Of a stretch of 64,000 nucleotides of DNA, positions 1 through 12,996 are shown piece by piece. Each line of letters begins with the position of its first letter. The first letter of the stretch is position 1. This DNA comes from Antedon bifida (lineage: Eukaryota > Echinodermata > Crinoidea > Comatulida > Antedonidae). The translations under genes and the position numbers were made by a program. The notes below the pieces were generated by a model, which saw nothing but the letters and a program-made list of their open reading frames with translations, did not search any database and had not been told where the DNA came from. The DNA is taken from NCBI GenBank assembly GCA_963402885.1, contig OY727096.1, positions 19,139,820 to 19,203,819 of the forward strand. Direction: 5' to 3'.

Positions 1-72
1 TGGTAATGATATGACATCGTCATGTCCATATATGGGCATATCACATTTTTTGTCACATAAGTTTGATATAAT
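1..72. mobile_element. MITE family A copy, cut by the window edge
   Basis: This is the right half of a short palindromic element found about eleven times in the window. The shared core (ATGTCCATATATGGGC followed by a T-run and GTCACATAAGTTTGAT) is visible. The terminal inverted repeat is missing or decayed after about position 72. Complete copies start AGCTCTGTCTACACTATC. Confidence 0.7.
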
Positions 73-561
73 ATAATAATATAAAATAAGTTATCCGATA
101 ACTGCTCTGTGATAGAAAAAAAGACGAAGAGGTTGGTAGGCATCTTCAAGCAGAGTTCATGTCCAAATATTTGTGTGTTAGTATTATTATTATCCAGGGA
201 TGTATCCAGAATTATTATTAAGAATGCTTGTTGATTAAGATGATCCTTGGGTCTGGGGTTCAAATCATGTCAAATTTCAGAATTGTTTCCAATGATACAA
301 AACAACTCCACCTCCTCCCGAAAGACTTGTTTTGTTTATGTAGAGCATTTTCCTGAGGGCATACAGTAGTTCATGGACTATACCATTTGTGGAGAGGGGT
401 GTTCGATGAATATATCTCGCTCTTTGAGGAGAAAGGCATATTGTCGGTTTATCCAGGTAAGCTGGCACGAAATAGACTGACATCGTCAAGGACAGTAAAG
501 AACTCATGTATGAATATCCTTGGCTTGATTAAATCGAGATTAATATTAATAACTATAATAC

Positions 562-3500
562 CTTGATTGTTTGTTCTTTTTAGGATCTTCTACTGAAAAG
601 ATATGTACTGTTCCATGATCACTGGACACACACAGTAACGATGAGTCTTGGTTAAAACTTATGCTGTATAACATACAAATAAAGATGATATATGATTGAT
701 ACAAACAAATAGTGGTTTTCCTGACTGGCCAATCCACTATCATTGCCATATACAAGCTTAATAGCTAGGCACTAAAGAACACATCTCTGTTAAAAGGCCA
801 TTTAATTACACCGTTATCAGTCTTAAGCTTTGTCTACACTATCAAACTAGTTTGACAAAAAAAATGTGATGTACCCAAATATGGTAGTAATACACTTAAG
901 TACAGTAGTGATATGACATCATCATGTCCATATATGGGCACATTACATTTTTTTTCACATAAAGTTTGAGCTTAAAGTATGAAATGTGATAATTTAATAA
1001 AACGGCTAAACTTTGGAGTCTGACCGCATCATTATCTAATAACTTTTAATGGTCGAACGACCGTCGTATTCAATTAAAGAAATTAAAAGAATTTCCATCG
1101 ATCATTTGGAGATGTTAAAAAGTGTCTGGATTCATGTTTCGTACATCGGAAAAGCTAATAAAACCCCTCATGAAAGAAATTCAAATACTGTACAACAATA
1201 GTAACCACAATAAGTGTACATTTGTAACCATGAATAATTGTTAATTGTCATGTATTTTATTCATGTATTCAAACTAAACTAATTCCTCCGTGTTCTATTT
1301 GTACTCTTTAATGTTTTGATACCAAATAATACACATTATTTGTATTTCAATTTACAGATATTTGTAATGATTTATAAAGCATTGTTTGAAACTTCCGCCT
1401 CAATAATCAGAAAGTTTTCTTTTCAATTGTTCCTATCTACTTGAGTGAATATGTTTCCTGTTAGAATGATGTCGATTGTTGTATACACAGTAAACCTAGA
1501 TCAGGTAAGTTCATAAACCAGGTTTTGTATGCTAGTTTAGGTTAGTAAAATGACATTACCTAGTTAACTAGCTTAACCAGCTAGACTATTAGAAAAATGA
1601 TATAGTATATATCATTTGACTTGACTAGATCATGGTTTATATCCTAATAATAGCCTGTTCGTGGTTAATAGAGCATATCAAAACCAAAGCTTCCTAAACA
1701 CATCCTTTAATAAGACAAATTACTTTAAAATTTAAACATACCAGTAAATTGAAGCACTTCCAGATCCCCTTCTGAATTCTTGTAACAATGCTCCGTTACT
1801 GGTGTCAAACATACGGATAAGTGTTCCCTAAAAATTAGAGACGTATATTATAAAACTGCAGGGGAGTGTATTTATAAAAGGATACAATATATTATAGTTA
1901 TACACTGTTTGATTATAAATAAACAGTTTAGACAAATTTTTCAAAAAAGAAACGTTTTTTTTTTAAACTAAAACTACTAGGACCTGCAGTAGAATTACTA
2001 TACAGTAGCACATACAGTACAGTAGTAACAAATACAGTATCATTTTGAGGCATTAATATCATAGAACTATATTACTGCATTATACAGATGAATTACTACA
2101 GCAACTTCAGTACCATTCTGATGCATACTGCAGAACGAATACTGCAGAACACAGATGAATTACTACAGCAACTTCAGTACCATTCTGATGCATACTGCAG
2201 AATGAATACTGCAGAACACAGATGAATTACTACAGCAACTTCAGTACCATTCTGATGCATACTGCAGAATGAATACTGCAGAACACAGATGAATTACTAC
2301 AGCAACTTTAGTACCATTCTGATGCATACTGCAGAATGAATACTGCAGAACACAGATGAATTACTACAGCAACTTTAGTATCATTCTGAGGCATGATGCA
2401 GAACTAATACTGCAGCATGAAGATGAATTACTACAGCAACTTAAGTATCATTCTGATGCATGCAGCAGTACTGCTGCAGCACACTACAGATGAATATCTG
2501 CAGCAACTTCAGCATCATTCTGATGCATACTGCAGAAATATTACTGCAGCACACAGATGAATTACTACAGCAACTTCAGTATCATTCTGATGCATATCAT
2601 GGTTTCTTACCTTTTCTGATGCAGTGGCTAGCCTACTCCCCTGCAGGTTGAGTGATATGCACGAGAGTGGCCCCTCATGGGCGGCCATATCCGTTGGGGG
2701 TTTATCGGTGTTGGCTAAATCTACAACTTGCACGTGACCAGCCTTTCGACCAGGAAACGCTAATAGCGAGTTATTGCTACTTGGACAAAGAACGCAAAGA
2801 CCTGTAATAAAAGAAAACAAACAAGTTTAATATCAATGACCTTACTGTTTGGTAGAATTAGATTAAAAGTAAAAGCTCAGTTACAAAATGTAAAAAAAAA
2901 TTAAATATACATAATTCTATACCTTTTGGATTGTGACATGTCTCAAAGACATGAAGTTGCTGAGGATTCTGGGTAAATGTGTATACTTTGATTATTGTAT
3001 CCAAGACAACTACAATTCTGAAAAAAAAATGTGTACAAAAATAAAATAAAAATGAGGTAACAAACAAACAAAAAATATTCAAATAATAAAAATAAAAGGG
3101 AGGTAAAAAAAGTTAAACGTTAATAATAATAAGGTAAATCTATTAATACTTGATGAACAATGACATAGGCCTGGTGCATATAAAATAATTAAATACACAC
3201 CTATCTCTTCTTAACCTGACTGCTCGTACTTCTGTTGAAAAGTCTAATTCGATGACAGGTTTTTTCTTTAAATCATCCCAGACCATAACTAAACAGATAA
3301 ACATATTTTTAATTATAAATAAATAATAACAAAAACTGATCATATTTAATGTTGTACAATAATTATTTTAATTTTATTTTAAAGGTAACCTCAATTGTAT
3401 TAATTCTAAAAACTATGAGTTTTATTTTACTTCCTTTTCCGCCTTTTCTTTCCTCTATAATTTATAAGAAATAAAGTTGATTTTATTATGTTTATTATTA

Positions 3501-5376
3501 TGAATTGAAACAAATAAAGAATGAAACAATGTATTGAACATTAGATTAACATAAAATGTATTGCACTACATCAAAGATAAGTTGTTTAATTTAATAGCCA
3601 TCTCTGTTATTTATTCTTACCTTTATTTGGTGGGTAATTAGGATTCTTTCCTCCACCAACCAACGCAAGATAATTGCACCTAAACAACATCTCAACAGTA
3701 CCAATACCACCATCAATAAACTCTAACAAAATATGAATCCCAGCATTATTTTGGAAATTGGTTTAATCATGGAGGAATATATCCTCCATGGTTTAATTAA
3801 AATATCGTCAACACAAAACAGAAAATAACAACTGTCTAGCATTGGTAACAGATCTATAAAAAATCTTACAGAAAAAGCAAATAAGGCAATATTTAAAGAA
3901 AATTTAGAAATGGTAAAATGAACAATACTAAAATAAACATAGGGAAGTTGTTTTTTGTAGTGATTAATGCTAAAGATGAAAGGATAGTAGTAGGTCAAGA
4001 TAGCGCCACTTCCCAGGCAGCACAAAGAGATTAGAATAGATCCTGAAATTGGTAATCTTATTCTAGGATATAATTTAAATTATAAAGTTATAATTTTAAG
4101 ATCTATAGTAATCTCAGGTTTTCATGTTTTATAAATTTATGCATTATTTCAAAAAAAAGAAAATATAAATTTTACAAGGTTATTATATAAGTTTGTATAA
4201 TAATAGAGGAACTATATTTATTATGAAATGCTTTAACACATGGTTAAACTATTAAGGATTTAAACAGACTGTTACTATTTTTCAACACAGTGTCATTTGT
4301 ATATGGATTATAATGCAGACTACGGTACTACTGGTAAAAATATCTTACCTTGTTTCTCCTTTTCTTTCAATGGATCACAATTATAAACTCGGAAACCATT
4401 TGTCATACCACATGCAAAGCAACCTGGGAATGTACATTTATAAATTATGTTATGTCTAAAAATATAGTTGGGTGTAGGCTAAAGGAACGGTAAATGACAT
4501 GACATCTACATCCATCCCACAGTGTGTTCATACACAGAATTTAACACCGACTTGTTTGACCGGTTGATTTACTCACCGATCATCTTGATTGAGAACAAGG
4601 ATTAAGGGTCTTTCACACCTGTTTCAGCACGGTTCAGGTTCGGCGGCTGAAAATCCAATCGAACATAAATTTTCGTTTTCACACGGCTGAGCGCATATCT
4701 ATTGGCGCATAGCCGCGGGGAGCGTCGTGAAAACGAAACATTGTGTTCGATTCACCAGACCGAAACTGTGTCAGAACAGGTGTGGAAGAACCTTTTTAGG
4801 CCTGCTTTACTTACAATTTGGGATATTTTTTGTATCATATAGGATTTACCGTACCTTTAGAATATCCCTAACCTAGGCCTAGCTTCAAAATGGCTCAACT
4901 GTAGTTTCCCATTTCGTACCTAATGTGAACATTCATGATCCCTGGATGCACAGATTTTCAAGGTCACTCACCGTCACGCATTGGTTACATGTTTTTAAAT
5001 TGGGTTAGGTGTAAATGTACAGCTACAGCGCCCAAAATTGCATTTATTATTATTACCAACAGAATAATTATAGGCCTGCATACGCCTAGTACACCATCCA
5101 ATATATAATTCTTGTATTTATTACCAACTTTTAAAATCATGAAAAAAATCCTAGGCTAGGCCCTGGTGCAGTAATTAATGAAGCAAACATTTTGCACGGG
5201 ATCTTCTTCGATCCCTGGCCCTGCCTGTCCACACTCAACATTGCGGACAGCAATGCTAGCTTACAAAGCACAAATATATACCGTTTAAAACTAATATAAA
5301 ACAACTAACCATGATCTTGATTGAAACCTGCGTACAACAGATTGTTACCATGTGGATTTTGAGGCATTAAATTCAT
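562..5376 (-). CDS. WDR45B: WIPI3 / WDR45B, PI3P-binding beta-propeller (3' end outside window)
   Basis: Eight coding exons on the minus strand: 5310-5376, 4349-4423, 3621-3722, 3201-3288, 2923-3017, 2611-2801, 1742-1827 and 562-663. All have GT-AG borders and matching phases, giving residues 1-268 of a protein usually about 344 residues long. The start [12 protein letters not shown] resembles human WIPI3 (MNLLPCNPHGNG). Exon 4 encodes [10 protein letters not shown] and exon 6 [18 protein letters not shown], both near-identical to WIPI3/WIPI4-type PROPPINs. The phosphoinositide-binding signature is F224-R225-R226-G227 in exon 7. WIPI proteins bind PI3P on forming autophagosomes. The closest match is WIPI3 rather than WIPI4, judged from remembered family sequence. 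The last propeller blade must lie in one or more exons left of position 1. The gene is head-to-head with ECHS1. Confidence 0.95.
823..977. mobile_element. MITE family A copy in WDR45B intron 7
   Basis: Left end TTA-AGCTTTGTCTACACTATC, then the internal TGTGATGTACCCAAATATGG and ATGTCCATATATGGGC blocks, ending in a decayed right repeat near 977. It sits between exons 562-663 and 1742-1827. Confidence 0.75.
2018..2600. repeat. 67-bp minisatellite beside a WDR45B splice donor
   Basis: The motif CAGATGAATTACTACAGCAA recurs at 2085, 2152, 2219, 2286, 2353, about 2420, 2487 and 2554, always 67 bp apart, with a decayed copy before 2085. Each unit carries several TGCAG boxes. The array lies in WDR45B intron 6 and stops about 10 bp from the exon 6 donor (2611 is the last exon base). 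Short reading frames across it are by-products of the repetition. Confidence 0.95.
3768..3790. repeat. Perfect 9-bp-arm palindrome in WDR45B intron 2
   Basis: CATGGAGGA, five bases (ATATA), then TCCTCCATG. The stem is short, so it is not a plausible microRNA precursor. No function is apparent. Confidence 0.6.
4605..4795. mobile_element. Palindromic MITE, family B, in WDR45B intron 1
   Basis: The left end AGGGTCTTTCACACCTG pairs with the right end CAGGTGTGGAAGAACCT. The inner arms (GTTCGATTnnCC and CGTTTTCAC) also pair. It is about 190 bp long and much more GC/CpG-rich than its surroundings. A TTA precedes the left end and a TTTA follows the right, compatible with a 3-bp TWA target site (Harbinger-like). 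The superfamily call is inference. Confidence 0.6.
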
Positions 5377-5754
5377 TTTCAAAGTTTCTAGGCACAAATA
5401 ATGAAGATAGAAGTCGGGACTTTCCGCCGACCGATTGTAGTTTCTCAGGTTCCGATGATGAAAATGTGACCTTTGATCTCCGATTTATTACTATACCAAT
5501 AAATATGGGGTTTAATTTCCTATGAAAGTATCACATCATCATATAATAGAGATTAAACTAGTCCCTATTTATTACAATTCGATCATATTTTTAGTAGAAA
5601 ATATGTATTTTCTTACTAATGATGGATTACAATGAATTCAGAAATATGATTAGTAGTAATAATCGTGCGTTATTTACCTATTATGTTTTGGAATCGTCTA
5701 TCCGAAAGGTCGGTCAAGGTATTTTAATTTACTAAAGAAACTTCGGTCGTAAGC
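5377..5754. promoter_or_regulatory. Bidirectional promoter between WDR45B and ECHS1
   Basis: The two start codons face away from each other 378 bp apart, so both promoters and 5'UTRs must fit here unless there are distant non-coding first exons. The sequence has several CpGs near both starts. I see no clear TATA box at a sensible distance from either start. Confidence 0.7.
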
Positions 5755-7772
5755 ATGGCAGCTCTTCGCACAGGTCTGGTTCGATGTTTCATCGCAAACC
5801 CCCTTTCAAAAGTAAAAGTAGCTCTCCCAACGTCTCATTTTAACTTGCATAGAAACTATGCTTCAGGTAAGCGCATTTTTAAGTGCTTTGATGGCCTGCA
5901 TCATGCATTTAAGCTTGTTATAATTTGTCTTCTAGCAGCATATAATATAATAGGCCTAGCATGCACTGCAAGGCTGTCTACACTCTACATCACCAGCACC
6001 ACTCAATATCATAACCACTCCTCTTCTTTGTAATATCCAGTGCCAAGCAGCCTGGGAGTATTTTACAACTCCCTCTGGTAGGACTCAAGAGTCTTCCTGC
6101 AGAAGCCCTACTTACAATACATACAGCCGTCACCAAGCGATTGAACAAAAATGAAGTATCAATTATATAATATTACCGGTACTAAGATTAATAAGAAGAC
6201 AAATATTTATTTGATTTAGATGCATTTGAATACCTGAAAGTCGAAAAGACCGGTAAAAATGATTGTGTTGGGCTTATCACATTGAACCGGCCGAAAGCTT
6301 TGAACGCTCTATGCGATGGTTTGATGAGAGAACTGGCCGGAGTACTAGACAACTTTGAAAAGGACAAAGGAGTAGGTTGTCTTATCCTTACGGGAAGTGA
6401 AAAGGCTTTTGCAGGTAAATATGTTTAAATTAATATATATATTTATATTTGAAATGGAACATTATACATCATTAGATTTAACCTCTTCTTATTTTTCCAT
6501 AGCTGGTGCTGACATCAAAGAGATGCAGAACAATGAATTTTCTCAAGTGTATGGCAGCAACTTTTTAAGTCATTGGGACAGAGTCAGTAGAAACATCAAA
6601 CCCATCATTGCAGTTGTCAACGGTTTCGCTGTAAGTTTCCAAAAAGGAAACTATCCTTATTTATGTTTTAAAATAAAGTTTAGAATACATTTATTTTATA
6701 ATACAAAATTAGTAATAAACAGAAATGCTAATTGATTTTATTTGTTGGGGTTTTTTTTAGCTTGGAGGAGGATGTGAAGTTGCAATGATGTGTGACATCA
6801 TCTATGCAGGTGACAATGCTCAATTTGGTCAACCAGAAATTCTCATAGGAACAATCCCAGGTAAGCTACATTCCCAGGTCAGCCACTTTCCCAGATCAGC
6901 CACATACACAGGTCAGCCACATACACAGGTCAGCCACATTCCCAGATCAACCAAATTTCTAGGTAAGCCACATTCCCAGGTCAGCCACTTTCCCAGGTAA
7001 GCCACTCTAATAAATTGGAATTATTTTTACCAGGGGCTGGAGGTACCCAGAGACTGCCAAAGGCTATTGGCAAGTCTAAAGCTATGGAGATGGCATTGAC
7101 AGGAGATCGTATTTTAGCAGATGAGGCCCAACGATCAGGTATGAAGTTTGCATTTGTTTGATTTATCAAAAAGCTACATAAATACAGTACTATATCTTGC
7201 TCTGATACTACCAAACTAAGTTTGGTAGTAAATAAATAATAATTGTTTTGCTCTTTAGGTCTGGTAAGTAAAGTATTCCCAAAAGAACAAGTCCTGGCTG
7301 AAGCAGTCAAAACGGCAGAGAAGATTTCAAGCAACTCAAAGTTGATCGTGGCCATGGCAAAGGAATCTGTCAATACATCCTTTGAGACTATGCTGAGTGA
7401 AGGACTTCACTATGAGAAGAGGACGTTTCACACAACTTTTGCAACTGTATGTAAAAATTTTAATGACAACAATTTAATTTGATTGAAAAACCTATGATTT
7501 TCTAAACTGAACATGTTAAATATTTAGCTTGGGGGATAGATAGTCATACAGACTTTGAATTCATTTTTGTAAGGAAAAATATCACAGATAAGATATGAAA
7601 AGCAAAGAAACAACATTCTCTGAACATATAACGTCTATGTCGCCCTCTATAATAAGTATTTTTGGTTGCCAGTAAAATTCACGTAATTTCTTGATTTGTT
7701 TTATAGAATGATCGTAAAGAAGGCATGAGTGCCTTTGTGGAGAAAAGAAAACCGGATTTTACTGATTCATAA
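5755..7772 (+). CDS. ECHS1: Enoyl-CoA hydratase, short chain, mitochondrial
   Basis: Seven exons: 5755-5866, 6220-6414, 6503-6630, 6761-6860, 7034-7138, 7259-7446 and 7707-7772. They join in phase to 297 residues (human ECHS1 has 290). The enzyme hydrates 2-trans-enoyl-CoA in beta-oxidation and valine breakdown in the matrix. Residues 1-37 are basic and Ser/Ala-rich without acidic residues, as in a mitochondrial presequence. Oxyanion-hole positions are A105 (in AGADIKEMQ) and G148. The catalytic glutamates are E151 ([16 protein letters not shown]) and E171 ([18 protein letters not shown]); both are offset by seven from the rat enzyme's E144 and E164. The C-terminus [15 protein letters not shown] is typical. 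Intron 4 (6861-7033) is only 173 bp and is mostly a minisatellite. Confidence 0.98.
6860..7006. repeat. 17-bp minisatellite built on the ECHS1 exon 4 splice donor
   Basis: Successive 17-bp units begin at 6860, 6877, 6894, 6911, 6928, 6945, 6962, 6979 and 6996. The typical unit is GGTCAGCCACATTCCCA. Unit 1 (GGTAAGCTACATTCCCA) includes the genuine 5' splice site, whose GT is 6861-6862. Units 7 and 9 again read GGTAAG, an exact donor. The remaining units have GGTCAG, GATCAG or GATCAA. Confidence 0.95.
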
Positions 7773-7860
7773 GCAGTTGGAAAATGAAGATTTTTTGCTG
7801 TATTTTTTAAAGAGAAGAATTTACAACCTACACTGGGCAATTTGAAACTAGGAACAATTA

Positions 7861-7866
7861 AATAAA
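7861..7866 (+). terminator. ECHS1 poly(A) signal
   Basis: AATAAA lies 89 bp after the ECHS1 stop codon. A second AATAAA is present near 8019. This is the nearest canonical signal. Confidence 0.6.
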
Positions 7867-10800
7867 TACATATAATTCATAGTATATGCCTTGAAACCAT
7901 GTAACTGATTGTCTTATGTTTAACATTACAAGCATATTAATTTTCCGTAAATGAAATAATTATATAATGAAGAATCAAGATTTGGATATTATGAACGTTT
8001 GTTTAGAACATAGCCTGAATAAAAGACCAGCATATTTCCTATGGAAGAAATAAAATAAAAATATAATTATTGTATGAGCAAATATCTTTTTTTTTTAGTA
8101 TTAGAGATATGTATTGCTTATCGCAGTGTTTCATCCAGGCCCTAAAGTGGTTTCTAATTAGAGGCCGCTTTCAAATTAAAATATTTGATTTGTCCAATCA
8201 AAATATATATCTATAAACTGAAGTTTGTGCCGTAAGACTACATGCAGGTGTAGCCCTGGGGACCGACTGCACGGGAGCAAAATTAACCTCTCAAAGGTGT
8301 GTATTTTTAGCTGCAATGTAAAACAGCTGTTTCTTCTCTTCTCATTATTTTTTCTTTATTCTCGCTATTTTGTTTTGGTCGCCGATATTTATCTGTAATT
8401 GATTATGATTATTTGGAAAAACTTATAAAAGAATGCCAGCCACTGGGAAAGTCCCTCAAGCTGCAAACAAAAAATGTAATATCACATAGTTTAACGATAG
8501 TTTAATACACTGTATTTAAAATTGCAATACTGTAGTGTAACTTTGATTGCCAATGTAATCTTGTTTACAAAAATATGAAACAACAAGGGACACAAAGTGA
8601 ACTGACGTCACAGAATTGAACCGAATCAATATTATTACGTATGTGACGTATCATCTCAGGTTACATAATAAATTATGGAACTATATCAGTATCAATAAAA
8701 TGGATATTACTAAAATATTTTAGCATCATGCGCCGCCTTTAATGTTAGATGTCTTCTTGAAGTTTCAGAATAAAGATTTCCCAAATTAGTAAAATAATTA
8801 AAGTTGACCTTACGGTTTTACATCTCGTATTCAACTAAGCATTTGACCTTTTGCTGAACTATATATGCTAATTTAAGTTTTCCTATGATTGCGGTGATTG
8901 ATTAATTAATTAAGATAATTGACCACCAAGTAAGCGATAACCATGTATTGTATCCAACGAAGTTTAAATCGGTGATATTTCATTCATTTTTTTTATTTAG
9001 ACAGATTTAAATTAAAATTAAAAAATACAAATCAAGTTAGTCTAAAAGAAGGTCTGTTCATTCAGAAAATAGATATACTAAGTATGTACTCAAGACATCA
9101 AAGTAAAATATAATCAAACTTTTTAAAATTTCAAATACGTAGTTGGTATAATATTTATTCAATAAAAATTGAATTGCACTTTATGATTAGCCCTACATTA
9201 CATTAAAGCAAAAAAAAGTCATGCATCAAAACACGTAGGCCTACTTTACAAAATTAATTTAAATTGGTTTATCAACTGCACCAAAATAATTTTGTTTTCA
9301 CATCATCGTTGCTGATGCCGAACTTAAGAATGTTGTGTTAGAGTAACATTGGCAATCTTTCTTTTTTTAAAACAGGAAAAGGCCTAAATATTGTCAAATA
9401 AAGTGCCTATCTTTTGCATTGTATTTTTCGAAATCGGGCAGTCTCCTTACTTTAAATTATAGACTTTTTTCCAAATTGTAATCATTTTCAATAAAAACAC
9501 AATTATCTTAATATTGGAAGGCATATTGGTAAGTAAAAAATTTAAATACGATTTTAAAATATGCTTTTCAAACGTAATTACAGAAATCTATTACACAAAT
9601 AAAACTCGACTAATTGATAATTGTAAATGATTACTAAATTAGGCCTATACCCTAAATCATTAAGCCTAGTAATAGCGCATGTCGAACATCCTGGTTGGTT
9701 GTACTATCTCAACATTTACTTAGGAAATAAACTTGTTGAAAAGTCACCAAGATTGTAGCAATTTAGAGTCTTATCAGAACCTGCAGACGGTAATTTGTCC
9801 GTGACAGATTAACATTTCAGAAACAGTATAAATGTTGTATAATATTATAACAAACTCATCCTTCCAAAAACCACTCACTCAGATGTTCAGGTCTGGTGGG
9901 TTTTCCAATTTTCTCTTGCAATACATCTCACTACACATCATAGAGATGATTACAGCCTCAATGAACCCCAATTCATATAGGGTTGTTAAAAAAATATTTT
10001 TTATTCAGATTTGTTTTACTTTGGCTGAGGATCAAAAACTGATTCAACATTATTTTCTTATCATGTTGATACATTGGAACATGAAAAACATATCTAAAAC
10101 TATAATATAGTAATAGGCCTACTCAAGTTGTTTTTACTTCTGTTATTTTGTAAATTGTGTTTGTCGGTTGGTTGAAAGTTCAAAATAGTAACACTAGTGT
10201 TTTCGGTCAACATGGTATATACCCAATATATGTTCTTTCGTTGCGTTATTGTTTCCAATTCGGATGTTCGCTACATTGTATGAAAGGCTATCCGTACGAA
10301 AACAAACTTGATATATCACATCCATAATATTAACAAGGTGACGACAGAAGCCCAGCATGAGGGTAGCTTTGGTTGAAATTTAATTCAAATGAATTTTAAT
10401 TCGTTGGTAGGAAACATAAACAATCAACGAATTGAAACATTGTAATAAAAGGAAAACCAACCGCATCTAATGTGATAGATTCATGCAAATTGAAATTGAA
10501 CTTTCCGGAAAACCGGACCTTGTGGGACAACCCACATCAAATAGTGTCCAGTTTATATATAACCATGGACACATGAATGGAGGTATTCACAACACTCAAA
10601 TCCCTAAACTTTAGATCATTCATAGCTATCGAGTGAAAAAATACAGTAAGAAAAACATAGTAATTACAGTACAAATAAATGAACAATAAATTCAGAAATA
10701 AATGTTAAAAGCACATAGTTTCATGAACACCAATACAGATCACCAAGTCTGTCATCTAATTCGGCTTCCTTATTGAATTTAAAAGAATCACTGCACTGTC

Positions 10801-12987
10801 TTGACACGGATTTTTAGAAGAGAAATAGCACGAGTTTGGTTGCACATCGTTTAGCTAAATGCAAATGTCATATTTCTACATGAAAGTGTGTTCGTTGTTT
10901 ATTTACTCAGTTTTCTCCAAGCAAAATGATAATAATGTTGCTATTTGGGATAAGTTGTTACTGTCTTCCAAACTCGAATAGTCCTCAATAGACTTCCTAA
11001 ATAATGATAGATGGCGAGCAGTATGCGTCGCTACCATTTAATGTTTTCTCTGATATAATTAAAACAGGCACCCATTACATTAGCTCACTTCCCAACGGGG
11101 GTAAACTAAAGGTCGTCAGAGACTGTTTGTAAATGGATGATTTAATGAAGACACAAAAAGTTAGGCCCAGCATATAGCAATCTTGCTAAACACAGTTTTT
11201 AGGCCTACCAAGCAATGACAACATATTCAAAGTTCAATATAACTTTGGAGAACCAGTCCATGGAAAAGCTGAAATTATAACTCGTAGGACTACAGCATAT
11301 TATTATTATCTGTTAACAGTAATTAGGCTTAGGCCTACTCATATTTATTTGGAGTCCAACTCCCAGAAACGTGACAAATATGACATTACAAAGTCGTCAA
11401 ATTATTTAACATTATTATAAAAGACCTGGATAAGAAACATGACCTAATAAATAGAAGAAATATATTTGGAATATGAAGTCATATCGCAAAAAATGTAAAC
11501 ATTTTGGCAGTTTTAGAATCGTAAGTAGGCCTAATATTGTCATCATGTTCTTTACCTTAGGTCTCAGTTACCCATTCGGCGTCATCAAATCATGTATTAA
11601 CCACACCGTTTGCCCATGGGATTGAAATCAATAATTTATTCGAACTTCTTGTAAGTTCACAAACTTAACTGACCTATTTGAAATAAAATACAACATATAT
11701 TTCGAGCCCCATGTAGTTCTATAACATACAACATACATAGTTGGAGCCCCATGCTATTAACTTGTATAATTCTATAGATGTAGACTACAACATACAGAGG
11801 TGGAGCCCCATATGTTGATAATATATATATATATAATTCTATAAAATACAACACGAGATTCAGTCCCACCAACACCAAAGCAATAGATACAACATTCCAT
11901 CCATACAGTACTTTCAATCAATTTGTTTAATTCAGATTGGAATGTAAACGGGTGATGGAAAGTATACGATGTTGATGGAACCTGTCTAAAATAAGGTTGT
12001 TAATTACGGAGATAAATCAATATTTTAACAAGGAAACGTCTGCACACCCAGACATATCAACTTTAATATGCTCCATAATATAACGCAACAATCCATATAC
12101 TTTGTTTATGGGCGTATAATCACTCCATTAGAATAATATATGTTAGACAAAACTGAAACGGTAGAACATGTATAAAGAATTGTTTGAAATGGCTGAAAAG
12201 TTTTACAGCTGAGTCAAAATGAGGCAGTCCGAGCGGCCACTAAAACAAGTGAAAGGGTAAATGGCGTCACTAATTGGTGAGTTATGTGGTAGAGTTGAAA
12301 ACAAAGTATGTGAAACAACGTAAATCATACAAAATATCATTAAGAAAAAATGCTTATAACGCTTTTACAATCGGAAAGCATTTAGATTAAAATTTGACCA
12401 ATTGAAATAGTTAGGGAATTTTAGGTCAAAAAAATGCCAATCTGTGAAATAATTATTAACAAAGGTTTTTCAGTGAATTCATGTTCTAATGCATCCCAAG
12501 TCATCCCAAAAAATTCCTCCAAAACAAAACAAAACTTTCCCTTTGTATAAAACATAGAAATAAGCGCCCTCAACGGTTTATTGTGATTTTATACTCAATA
12601 AAATATTGTAGACGTCTCACCTGGTTGGTGAATCTTATTAATTAAAAGCATATAAAAAGATCGTCATTTTTATTTTCTAAATAGCTGTACGTTAGTAAAA
12701 CCTATTTGTATTATGTCCGCATATCATGACTCGACCGAGATGTTAAAAAAAACACATAAACTAATGCTACTGACCGCCAGAGCATTGCCATGATGAATCA
12801 GTAATGTTATTTAAGGATGTCAAACAAAAATGGAATATTCTAGTAAAAAAATTGTACAAAAATACATGTTATTTCATTGCGTAGGCTACGACGATATATC
12901 ATAATGAACCATGACCACAGCCTGAATATACCGTGGGGGAATGAACGCTATTTCACGCGTAAAGAGTGAAATTGTGTCCCCTAGCAC
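7867..12987. other. Intergenic DNA without a recognised gene
   Basis: AT-rich sequence with many stops in all frames. TAGGCCTA-like octamers recur (for example near 9238, 9644, 10114, 11205, 11330, 11527). At about 11690-11850 there are three loose copies of a 60-80-bp unit containing GGAGCCCCAT and TTCTATA, with an AT microsatellite at about 11820. Longest reading frames (9832-10110 plus, 11657-11917 minus) have no domain I recognise and poor coding character. Confidence 0.6.
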
Positions 12988-12996
12988 GTGAATCAA

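Noticed and set aside
277-507. Minus-strand frame of 76 codons left of WDR45B exon 8, tested as the missing last exon
   Set aside because: It shows none of the expected WIPI C-terminal text (KYFSSKWSF, ICADGSYYKF), has no acceptor in the right phase, and is likely chance. The last exon is probably outside the window.
2085-2600. Possible CRISPR-like array because of regular spacing
   Set aside because: The full 67-bp unit repeats, with no unique spacers, in a eukaryotic intron. It is a minisatellite.
6785-7000. Long plus-strand frame running from ECHS1 exon 4 into the intron, considered as the normal coding path
   Set aside because: Human ECHS1 joins exon 4 directly to GAGGTQRL, which 6860/7034 restores. 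The readthrough ends at a stop near 7000, so it is at most an alternative form.
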